From: Daucus carota subsp. sativus
Taxonomy: Eukaryota; Streptophyta; Magnoliopsida; Apiales; Apiaceae
Reading direction: 5' to 3'
NCBI RefSeq assembly: GCF_001625215.2
Contig: NC_030386.2
Location: 25,378,940 to 25,442,939, forward strand
Length of the DNA stretch: 64,000 bases
Part shown: positions 47,721-58,800 of the stretch, piece after piece
How the letters are laid out: every line of letters starts with the position of its first letter
How positions within the stretch are numbered: the first letter of the stretch is position 1
The notes under the pieces: generated by a model
The model's input: only the letters and a program-made list of their open reading frames with translations
The model's database searches: none
What the model was told of the DNA's origin: nothing
Translations under genes and position numbers: made by a program

Positions 47721-48689
47721 TAATCTTAACTAGAGCTCAATTCCTCCATTTTGTGAGGAAATGCTCCATTCCTTATCATACTTATTTTTATACAAATCTT
47801 ATCATATAAAATTTGCACTTACTCATTTTTTTCAATGTCCTCCCTCCTACATTCTATTATTTATTTTTATTTTACTCATTCCATTTCATTCATCCCAACC
47901 AAACACAACAACATTAGTGGATGCAACGGGGTGGCAGAGGAAACTCATGTTTTAACATGATTGTCGAGGTTTGCATTGATAGTATTAAACCGTTGAATTT
48001 TTATTAAGTGTTTCTTTCCGTTTTCTATGAGTATTTTTTTTTGCCACTCATTTCATTTCATTCATCTCAACCAAAAATAATATTAGAATAATATATTTCA
48101 TTATATCGTCCGTCGCAAATAAATTATTATTTTTGAAATACACAGGGCTCATTCCACTTAAAACTCACCACATGCATGTCATTATGTACAAAATTTTGTA
48201 ATACAATTATGTGCATTAAGCATTTTCCTCGTGTAATTGTCTTTATTCTTATGCCGCCTTTACTAAACAGCTTATTTTGGTTAGGCGATACAGTATATGA
48301 CTTGACAAGTACTACTTATATAAAATTGTTAAATTATCAATAGTATCCAGCAATTTAAATTGCAGACGGAATCATGACTCCATAACCACCTTCGCAAATC
48401 ACACAACACACACCATATACAGCTAGTTGTACACTAAAGGCTAACTAAACAAGGATCCATTGTAGCAAACCTTAGGAATTAATCATTTATTATACGTGGG
48501 TCATAAAGCTGGTATATAGATTTTATGGATTTAACGATTAATGTGTGCTTGCACATTATATTAAACGGATTAAACATCTGTGATTATAATTGTTTATTAA
48601 TTTCTCAAGTTAGATTTGGTACAAAACTGCAAGAGATCCCAAAGAATATTCAGTAATATTAATTACTATGAAATGAGGTAATAATAGAA

Positions 48690-49335
48690 GCCTACATCAG
48701 AACAGCATTGACACCAAAAAAACTAAGTAACAAATCAAGTAATCAACTACATTCACAAACTCTTTCTAAAGCATCATGTTCTACTAGCTGGTACTTGAAT
48801 CTTGATCTTGGAACTCCAGAAATTCTCGGAAACAAACATCTGAAATCTCCATGCATGTTCTTCTTTGCACACCATGCATTTAACTAACGTAATCTTCTCG
48901 AATGCAAAAAAAGTTTATCAGAATCTCTTACCCGAATAAGCTGTGAGTCTTGTTACAAGAACGCATGATTTATCTAGATGTAGGCCAAGAATCTTGAATC
49001 TTGCTGTAGCAAGCCCACATCATGAGAACAGCATTAACACCAAAAGAACTAAGTAACAAATCAACTACATTCACAAACTCTTTCTAAAGCATCATCTGCT
49101 ACCCGCTGCCACTTGAATCTTGATCTTGGACTCCAGAAATTTTCGGAAACTAACATCTTGAATCCCCATGCATGTTATTCTTTGCACACCATGCATTTAA
49201 CTAACGTAATCTTCTCAACTGCAAAAAAAGTTTATCATCAGAATCTCTAATTACCCGAATAAGCAATTGTGTGGTTTCAAGAATGTATGATTTCTCTAAA
49301 TGTAGGCCAAGAATCTTGAATCTTGATGTAGCAAG
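48690..49335. repeat. ~325-bp tandem duplication
   Basis: Two copies run from about 48692 and 49017, sharing AACAGCATT.ACACCAAAA, CAACTACATTCACAAACTCT, CACACCATGCATTTAACTAA and GTAGGCCAAGAATCTTGAAT. They lie downstream (minus-strand sense) of the small ORF at 49550-49822 and could be its 3' region. No coding frame is visible. Confidence 0.85.
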
Positions 49336-49549
49336 ACTCAAGATTGAACAGAGTGTGTATTATGAAGCCATGTAGAAACAGAGATCCAAACAAAAAAGAA
49401 AGAACTGGAAGAGAATATTCAGTAATCTACAGCAGTAGTGGTAAGCAAAAACATGATCTAACAATAGAAGCCTAGTGGGGAGAGAGAGAGAGAGGGAGAG
49501 AGAGAGAGAGAGAGTGGCGAGAGAGAGATGATGAGTAAAGAACACAAGA

Positions 49550-49822
49550 TTATACGCCCCTTCTCTGGCGTGCAGCAAATTGGCGTGCAGCAAATTGGAT
49601 GATCAGCTTTTTATATTCTGCAGCTAGGTTTCTTTGCCTCTGCTCCAAATCCTGTATTTGCTCTCTAATAAGAGTAATACGAGACTGCGACTCACGAAAC
49701 ATACCATCCATATCTACAATCCTGTATCCTATGCGTATCCTTCTCAAGAGCGCTTGTTTTTGGTATTCAAGTTGAAAAAATTCGTTGTCAACCACAGAAA
49801 GCCGATTTATCAAAATATCCAT
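49550..49822 (-). CDS. Small coiled-coil protein, hypothetical
   Basis: An open frame of 90 residues starting MDILINRLSVVDNEFFQLEY and ending QRRGV. It is charged and heptad-rich (LIREQIQDLEQRQRNLAAEY), so a coiled coil is likely through most of its length. The end QFAARQFAARQ comes from a 15-bp in-frame tandem duplication. A TATA-like CTATATATATAC lies about 40 nt before the start. I do not recognise a family. The (GA)n tract at 49477-49529 follows the stop codon. It could be a young gene, a fragment of a MADS or other coiled-coil gene, or chance. Confidence 0.4.
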   Translation of the reverse strand: MDILINRLSVVDNEFFQLEYQKQALLRRIRIGYRIVDMDGMFRESQSRITLIREQIQDLEQRQRNLAAEYKKLIIQFAARQFAARQRRGV

Positions 49823-50797
49823 CGCGAGTAGTTAATATTTTGTGACAAGTGAAACGTGTATATATATAGTGGTGTAAATGTATACATACAGGCGCGTGTG
49901 TATTGTGATATCCAACTGAAACAGAATCTTCGGTTCTCGGTAACGACTAACGGCCGTACCCGGTATGGATATTTTGTGGGTGTATATTTTATTTTAACTG
50001 GTCCCGTCAACAAAAATAAATTATTAGTGTATTTAATTTGAATTTAAATGAATTAATAATACCTTAAAATTCTGAATGGATTGTAGTGAATATTGGTTTT
50101 GTGTGGAATTGAAATAAAATACATCCTGTTGATAAATTCTTGGAATTCAAAAAGTTGTTTGGTTAAAATTAAAATTGAGATAATTCTATTTCAAAATATA
50201 CTAGATTTTTTAAGCAAGACCAAATATGCATTTAAGATCATGTTTGGAATCTCACGTGATATCAATCAATCATCATCAATATATCAATATGAGGATACAC
50301 GGCGAGTTAGGTGGCGCCTCTACAAACACCTCGTTTAATTTTTCTAAAATTTTGTGAGAAATTAGATAAAATAGCTAAAAATAAGTAAGTATAAAAGAAA
50401 TATAATTTTAAATAATTACGAAATAAGAATTTTAACATAAATATAATAGCTAAAATTTGTAAAGTTCTAAGTAGTTAGCAAATAGGAACCTTAAAAGAAA
50501 AGAGAGATAATTCTAAATAATTGAAAATTTAAAATCTGCGAAATTGGATATATTTATACAATTATAATTATAAATTTATATTGATATATTGATTGATTGA
50601 TGATTGTAATTGATGATTATATTATAATATTAATATATGTTTAATGATACTAGGTTTATTTTTTTAACTAATTATAATTATATTTAAAAAATAATGATCA
50701 ATTTTTTATCTTGTATGCATATTTGTTTGTAATTTAAACTCTATTAAATTGTGTCATGATATAAAAAGGCAACATAACTCTACGTGTTCTGGAGTTT
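49823..50797. other. Intergenic, AT-rich, upstream of SRP72 copy A
   Basis: No coding signal. 50390-50760 is very AT-rich. The stretch 50060-50340 carries ordinary low-complexity sequence. Confidence 0.5.
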
Positions 50798-50852
50798 GGA
50801 CTTCTAATCAGAAAGGACTTCTAATTAGAAAGGACATGCAAAAGTATAAATA
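50798..50852 (+). promoter_or_regulatory. Core promoter of SRP72 copy A
   Basis: Two adjacent copies of GGACTTCTAATYAGAAA (50798-50814, 50815-50831) precede a TATAAATA at 50845-50852, 66 nt before the ATG at 50918. Copy B lacks this whole block. Confidence 0.6.
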
Positions 50853-50917
50853 CTCCATAAGAACCGGAGAAAAAGAATAACAAAGCAGTAAACAAACAGA
50901 GCACATTGAGCACCAAC

Positions 50918-53900
50918 ATGCCTCCCAAATCAAAAGAAAAGCCCAAATCGGCCGCCGCAGCCCCACCGCCGTCGATCTCAATCGAAGATCTCTTCACTTC
51001 CATTAAACGCCACGTCGACAAAGATGAGTTCGAACAAATCGTCAAGCTCTCAGATCAAGGTCATTTTTCGTTTTAATTATGTCTGTGTTTTTGATTTATT
51101 ATATGTGATCTTGAGACTTTGTCTTGTGTCTGGATAGTGTTATCTGTAGCTCCTGGTGATGAAGATGCGTTACGATGCAAAGTTGCGGCGTTGATTAAGT
51201 GCGATAAGATCGATGACGCGCTTTCGGTTATTCGCAAGGTTCCCAATGATTTTAGCTATTTCAAGGTATTTGTACTTTACTATTTTCTGTGTTAATGTCT
51301 GATTGATTATAGAGTTTGGTTGATTTTGGATATAGAGGTTTATTTATGAACACTTTTTTGGTATTGGTGCATATATAGTCCGATCTGTAGTTAATTACTT
51401 AATTTCATTGTTTTTATGAAATATACAACATAGCACATACATTACGTAATGTATCTTTCTATTTGAGAAATATGGACAGTAAAATTTGTAGCCGACTTGT
51501 TAACATAGACTCTGACACTTGTCGAAAGATCGCTCAGCATAAGAATTGTAATTGATAAGGAAATAACTTGAGATATGCTGAATAACAACAAGTAAACTGG
51601 AATTGATAATAAGCTAGAAGAAATGATAAGCTGCAATTAAAGAACAATAAACTTGACAAATACAAGCAGTGAACTGGAAGGTAATGAACCGCGTAAAGAC
51701 GGTAGTCTCTTCTTTCATTGCACTTCAATGAACATGGAACACCAGATCAGTACATATAGGCAAGCATGATGGGTTGGGCTTGAAGTTCTAAACTAATTAA
51801 GGGCCCTTACTTGGCAAACAGTCTCATATGTTCACTTGAATGATCTATTTGTTACAAAATTGAAGTAGGCGTGATTATGGTTATAAGGGACACAGATGCA
51901 GACGAAGGCGATTTGCATGCTCATTTTTATTGTGTTAAAATTTCTACTATTCCTATCTTTTATAAAGAATTGTGACTTGGCACGTACATGAAGGTGACTT
52001 TATCCTGAATATTTGTCAGCTTATGTGGCTACAAATGCAATATTGACTCGTTTCTTGTTTTGTTTTCTTATTGTAGGCATATTGCTTATACAGGCAAAAA
52101 AAGTTAAAAGAAGCTATGGAATCGCTGAAGGGTCTTGAGGAAAATTTTGCAACTATGCTTTTAGGATCCCAGATTCTGTTTCGCATGGGAAAAATGGATG
52201 CTTCTGTTGATATCTACCGGAAACTCCAGAATTCAAATATAGACGCGCTAGAGATAAATGTTGTTGCTGGATTGGTCTCAGCTGGGAAAAGTTCTGAAGT
52301 TAAAGGAATGATGGATGCTCTCCGGGTTAAAGCAACAAGCAGCTTTAGGTTGGCATATAATGCTGCCTGTTCACTGATTGAAGAACACAAATACACTGAT
52401 GCAGAGCAACTTCTACTCTTATCTAGAAGGTGATCTTTTTTAATTGGTAGTTTTTGTGATCATTACTATATCCTGTAGATTTTTTAATGTTTATGTATAG
52501 TTTGTATGTAGGGGTGAGCATTCGTTCGGTTCGGTCCGGTCCAAAACCGGACCGAAATAACCGAATTTTTTTACAAAAATAAAAATAAATTATAAATAAT
52601 TTTAAAAGTCATGAATTATTATCTTCCTGGAAGTTTTATTAAGTCTTATCGTTGCCTTGTCAGAATGGCACAGGAAACTCTAATGGATGAGGGTTTGGCA
52701 GATGACAAAATTGAAACTAAACTGGCACGAATATCTGTTCAGTTGGCATATGTTCAGCAGGTAGGATGGTGCTATTAGGCATTCTTGTATGTTGCTGTAA
52801 TGATCATTTGTTTGCTTCATTAATAATTGCTCAATTCTCAGCTCACGGGTAATACAAAGGAAGCTGTTCAGTCATATACTCGAATAATTAAGCGAAATCT
52901 GGCAAGTGAAGCAACACAGGCAGTGGCCACCAACAACCTTATTGCTTTAAAAGGTCCCAAAGATATCTCAGATAGCTTGAAGAAGCTTGATAAGCTTGTG
53001 AAGAAAACTGGAGGGCCTGGGAGCTTCCAGCTTGCTCGTGGTTTAGACTTGAAGCTTTCACCTAAGCAGAAAGAAGCGTTATACATTAATCGAATGCTGC
53101 TGCTACTTCATTCAAATAAAATGGAGCAGGTATCATATTTCTGCCTGCATTAGAACATCTTTAGCACATAACACCAAAGTAGTGCAACTTTGTTCTAAAA
53201 GCTACAACAGCTCTGAAACCAACTTTAAACCCACCAAATCAACAAGTGGTGTAAACTAAATTTGATTAATGAATACAAGGGTTCATTGGTATGTTGAAAA
53301 AAGTTATATATGGTGTGGAAATTACCCCAAACGAGTAGTGTTACAGTAAATTCGTTAACAATGTTCATTTAGACCAAAATGGTGTAATTTAGTGTCTAGT
53401 TGGAGGGGGTGTTACAATAAAACGATGCAAAACCACTTTGGTATTTTCGTTCAGCATTGGAGCTGTTCTTAACATTGATATGCTAATACACATATCATTC
53501 ACTATTGAGTGATATCGTCTTAATGGTATAGGTCTTTCCTACCTGTCTATGTGTGTCAGATCTATGTTATCGGTATAGTCTAGGTAATGAGCCAAGTAAT
53601 TACAGGGAAAACAATTTCACAGTTCGTATGAAATTGCACTCCAACTTATAAACGCAAAAATGCCATTGTTTAGGCTATGACATGTATATTATTATCTAAG
53701 ATATTGTCAGGTGCTACCATGATGATAACGGTGCATGTCAAAGACCTCTGAGATTGTTAATAACTTACTAGCTTATGACCATGTGATGTCTTGCATATAG
53801 TTAATTGAATAATTTTTACAGGCTCGAGAACTTGTTGCTGCCTTGCCAGACTTGTGTCCTGGTAGTGTGGTGCCAGTATTGCTTCAAGCTGCCGTCTTGG

Positions 53901-54790
53901 TCAAAGAAAATAAGGCTGGAAAGGCTGAAGAAATATTGGGACAATCTGCAGATAAGTTCCCAGATAATTCCAGAGTACTTCACCTTGCAAGGGCCCAGAT
54001 TGCTGCTGCTGGTGGTCACCCACAAATTGCAGTTGCATCTCTAGAAAAAATACCTGATATTCAACACATGCCTGCTACAGTGGCAACCCTTGTTGCTCTT
54101 AAAGAGCGTGCTGGAGATATTGATGGTGCAGATGCTGTTTTTGACTCGGCAATCCGATGGTGGTCAAATGCTATGACTGAAGAAAACAAGCTTAGTGTAA
54201 TCATGCAAGAAGCTGCTGCTTTCAAGCTTAAGCATGGCCGTAAAGAGGAGGCTGCTCGTTTGTACGAGGAGATTGTGAAAAGTCATGGAAGTGTTGAGGC
54301 TTTGGTAGGTTTAATCCAGACAGCTGCTCATGTCGATGTTGAGAAAGCAGAGGCTTATGAGAAGAAACTTAAACAAATGCCTGACTTAAAAGATATTGAT
54401 GTGGATAGTTTAGAGAGGACGTCGGGTGCAAAGCATGCTGAGGGTGGATCTCATATGAATACAGCTACCTCTTATGAAGACAATAATAAAGAGAAAACGA
54501 AGAAGAAGAAGAGGAAAAGAAAGCCCAAGTACCCCAAAGGGTTCGATCCTGCAAATCCTGGTCCCCCGCCAGATCCGGAGAGGTGGTTACCTAAACGGGA
54601 GAGGTCTAGTTTCAGGCCAAAGAGAAAGGATAAGCGGATTGCCCAAATTAGAGGATCTCAGGGTGCAGTGGCTAAAGAAGCAGGAAATGCAAACTCAAAA
54701 TCTAGCCGAGCAAGTTCCAAAGGGGTGTCTACAGGTCCAGAGCCATCAAAGCCTTCCTCCAAGTCATCTAAAAAGAAATCAAGGAAGTGA
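50918..54790 (+). CDS. SRP72: Signal recognition particle subunit SRP72, copy A
   Basis: Six exons: 50918-51059, 51138-51265, 52077-52429, 52664-52760, 52842-53129, 53822-54790. Total 1977 nt, 658 residues, GT/AG throughout. SRP72 pairs with SRP68 on the SRP RNA and is needed for co-translational targeting of secretory proteins to the ER. Most of the protein is TPR-like helical repeats (LRCKVAALIKCDKIDDALSV, YNAACSLIEEHKYTDAEQLL, VLLQAAVLVKENKAGKAEEI). The C-terminus holds the Lys-rich RNA-binding region with the conserved PKGFDPANPGPPPDPERWLP and KRKDKRIAQIRGSQGA, then a Ser/Lys-rich tail. Its length matches plant SRP72. It has its own TATA promoter. Intron 3 (234 bp) contains a truncated hAT-like end at about 52510, and intron 5 has a Tourist-like MITE. 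Confidence 0.95.
52508..52570. mobile_element. Truncated hAT-like terminus in SRP72-A intron 3
   Basis: TAGGGGTGAGCATTCG followed by GGTTCGGTCCGGTCC and complementary GGACCGAAATAACCGAA, a pattern very common at non-autonomous hAT ends in plants. No right end or duplication. Confidence 0.45.
53153..53468. mobile_element. Tourist-like MITE in SRP72-A intron 5
   Basis: Ends GAACATCTTTAGCACA and (inverted) GAACAGCTCCAATGCT, with TTA at 53150-53152 and 53469-53471. Also present at the same place in copy B, so it inserted before the gene duplicated. Confidence 0.75.
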
Positions 54791-55855
54791 GAAATATTTT
54801 TAGCTAGAGGCGAATCTGCACTTCTGCTTGCCTTTTTTTTTTTCCTGCAATATTTTGTACTTTGGGCAAAAAGCTATAAGTTAATTAGGTTAGAACGATG
54901 CCTGAAAAAGATACTGTTGAAGATGAGCACTGAAACTGAATATTGACTTGCATCCTGGATATATTTTCATTTGAAATCCATACTTTAAAATTGGAGTCCT
55001 TGGTTTGGTTCAAGTGAAGAAGAATCGTGCGGGATAAGTTATACAGTTCGAGTTATTTAATGGATAGGTCTGTCATTGTTATATATGATGATCCCTGTTT
55101 GATTTTCCCTGGTGAAAGTCATCAGATGATCAGATATAATTGTCGTAGTCCTCTTTGCACCCTACTGAGAGAAATGGGCATCAAGAAGTTGGCACACACG
55201 TAATGTATATCACTGAAATTCTAGAAAACAATAATTAGCTCCGTCATAACACAGATGTGCCGACAAATTGGACCTGTAAGACATTATGTAAAATTTGCTG
55301 AACCTGTAAGACATTTTGCTACAATGATACTGGCTAATTGGTTGACTATAATTTAAAAATAGTATGTTATTAATATTTTAAATTGTTAAAATAGAATATA
55401 ACAGTTCAATATGGTAATAAATGATATACAATCTTCCTACAGATTTTATTACAGACCTGTAGAGGTTCGACAAATTTAGCCATCCATAGGAGGTTGGCTA
55501 AATTTATCGACAACCGCTCATCATGGTTGGAGTTGAGTTTTTAGAGCTGTTGGCTAAATCTTTTTATTTTAAGTATGCCAACTCATCTTTTAGCCAAGGG
55601 TTTTAGATGGTTGGAGATGCTCTTACAATAAACCATTATCTGATATTATTTTAATTAAATTTTGGCGATTGTATATACCCTAAATACCAAAGGTACATAT
55701 TTATTTAATTATATAATATTTATCAAAAGAAAAAAAAAAAAAAAGGAAACCAAAGAAGAAGAAAAAGGCCGAGAAAGAAAGTAAATTGGGTAGTAACAGT
55801 CCGACCCATTGGCCACAATAGGTTATCAGTCTGACAGCTTCTCTTGAGCACCAAA
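54791..55855. other. Spacer between the SRP72 copies
   Basis: The first ~240 bp are 3' UTR shared with copy B (AAAAGCTATAAGTTAATTAGG). The rest is unique AT-rich sequence, including a possible MITE remnant (GCCAACTCATC, GTTGGAGATGCTCTTA near 55580-55625). 55728-55745 is a poly-A run. Copy B's promoter must lie here, but no clear TATA box stands out. Confidence 0.5.
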
Positions 55856-58800
55856 ATGCCTCCCAAATCAAAAGAAAAGCCCAAATCGGCCGCCGCAGCC
55901 CCACCGCCGTCGATCTCAATCGAAGATCTCTTCACTTCCATTAAACGCCACGTCGACAAAGATGAGTTCGAACAAATCGTCAAGCTCTCAGATCAAGGTC
56001 ATTTTTCGTTTTAATTATGTCTGTGTTTTTGATTTATTATATGTGATCTTGAGACTTTGTCTTGTGTCTGGATAGTGTTATCTGTAGCTCCTGGTGATGA
56101 AGATGCGTTACGATGCAAAGTTGCGGCGTTGATTAAGTGCGATAAGATCGATGACGCGCTTTCGGTTATTCGCAAGGTTCCCAATGATTTTAGCTATTTC
56201 AAGGTATTTGTACTTTACTATTTTCTGTGTTAATGTCTGATTGATTATAGAGTTTGGTTGATTTTGGATATAGAGGTTTATTTATGAACACTTTTTTGGT
56301 ATTGGTGCATATATAGTCCGATTTGTAGTTCATTGTATTGTTTAGAATTATACTACATACATGATACATTACGTAATCTATCTTTCTGTCCGAGAAATAT
56401 GGACAGTAAAATTTGTAACCGACTTGTTAACATAGACACTGACACTTGTCGAAAGATCACTCAGCATCAGAATCGTAATTGATAAGGAAATTAATTGAGA
56501 TATGCAGATTAAAAAGTGAATTGAAATTGATAATAAGCTGGAAGAAATGATAAACTGCAATGAAGGAACAATAAACTCGACAAGGAAATGAAATACAAGC
56601 AGTGGACTGGAAGATAATGAACAGTGTAAAGAAGGTAGTTTCTTCTTTCATGGCACTTCAATGAACATGGAACACCAGATCAGTACATATACTCAAGCAT
56701 GATGGGTTTGGCATTGGGTTTGAAGTTCTAACTAATTAAGGGCTCTTACTTGGTAAATAGATCACTTGAATGATCTATTTGTTACAAAATTGAAATAGTA
56801 GTGATTATGGTTATAAGGGACACAGATGCAGACCAAGGCGATTTACATGCTCATTCTTATTGTGTTAATATTTCTATTATTAAATATATTATAAAGAATA
56901 GTGACTTGGCACGTACATGAAGGTGACTTTTCCTGAATATTTGTCTGCTTATGTGGCTACAAATGCAATATTGAGTCATTTCTTGTTTTGTTTTCGTATT
57001 ATAGGCATATTGCTTATACAGGCAAAATAAGTTAAAAGAAGCTATGGAATCGCTGAAGGGCCTTGATGAAACTTCTGCAACTATGCTTTTAGAATCACAG
57101 ATTCTATTTCGCATGGGGAAAATGGATGCTTCTGTTGATATCTACCGGAAACTCCAGAATTCGAAAATAGACGCGCTAGAGATAAATGTTGTTGCTGGCT
57201 TGGTCTCAGCTGGGAAAAGTTCTGAAGTTAAAGGAATGATGGATGCTCTCCGGGTTAAAGCAACAAGCAGCTTTGAGTTGGCATATAATGCTGCCTGTTC
57301 ACTTATTGAAGAACACAAGTACACTGATGCAGAGCAACTTCTGCTCTCATCTAGAAGGTGAACTTTTATAGTTGGTAGTTTTCGTGATCATTACTATATC
57401 TTGTAGATATTTCAATGTTTATATGTAGTTTGTATGGTTCATATCGTAGTCTTACAGGGTGGTGCTCTTAGGGGTGACAATTTCAGGTAATGAGTCGGGT
57501 TCGGTCGGGTCGTCCGACGTGGTCTAGTTTTTGGGTCGACACGATCCGACCCGAAACGGGTTGAAAATTTCATCCGAAGCCGACCTGTTTAGTACCCGAT
57601 TAACCCGGATCGGAAATGACCCGTTTTGACCCGAAATGTATTAAAAATTAATTATTTTGAATTAAAAGTTATATTTATTATAAATTTTAAAAATACATGT
57701 TAATTTAATGAGATAATATGTGAATAGAAATATTTTTAATAGTATAGAAAGATATCATAAATGTATGTAATTTTGTAATATAAATATACATAATTAACAT
57801 ACTATATTATATATATAAATATTTAGTGTCGGGTTCAAATACACTGGGTCAACCCGAACCCGACCCGAGTTTTTCGGGTAAAAAATTATTTGACCCGAAG
57901 TATAAAATTTCTAACCTTAATTCGTACTTTTTCGAGTCGGGTTCGTATCGGGTTTCGGGTCGTGTCAGATTTTGCCGCCCCTAGGTGCTCTTAGGGCTTT
58001 GTATCGCTGCATGTAACCAAGCTAAGTAACTTTTGGTTCCTTGGACGTTGAAACATGCTCTTAGGGCTTTGTTTCGTTGCCTGTAACCCAACCAAGTAAC
58101 TTTTGGTTCCTTGGACGTTAAAATATGGATGAGTTACATTATTTGGTTATGTAACTTTCATACAAGACGTGGGAACTTATATTTCTTAAAATACGAAACT
58201 CAGTTACATAGTCTATCAACGATTTTTTGGAGTTACATAGTGTCAAATGTTTTAATCTGTTTTACTGTATATTTATGATTAGTCGCCGTCTTTTTATCAG
58301 TTAAATATTTTTTCTTTTTTATGGTTAACTAAAAATGTTTATATTTTTTGGTAAATTACTTTTAAATTTATAAATTTATATATTACTTTTATAATATTTT
58401 ATCATAGATATTAAATATTGTAAATAAAAGTTTTAAATATAGTTCCCTTTTTATTTTTTATTTAAATATATTTATAATACTAGTTTATATTTACTTTATT
58501 AAGTATTTGTATTATAAAATTATTATTATCATTAAAAATGAAATTTATTAAAAGTTGTTTAATAATTTAAAAAACAAATATAACTTATAATTACACAATG
58601 ATAAACCAAAGACGTGTTTATAAAAATCCCGGGAATCTAGGCATGCAACCTACTTCCGAGGAATTCTAAGTTTCGGGTATAACTTCAAAAACTCTGAAAC
58701 AAATAAGGCCTAGGTTAATTGTTGTGCATAAAAAGATGTTAATGTTGTATAAGATATCTTATCCGAGGCTGTTGGAATTGTTGAAACTTTGACAAGCTTA

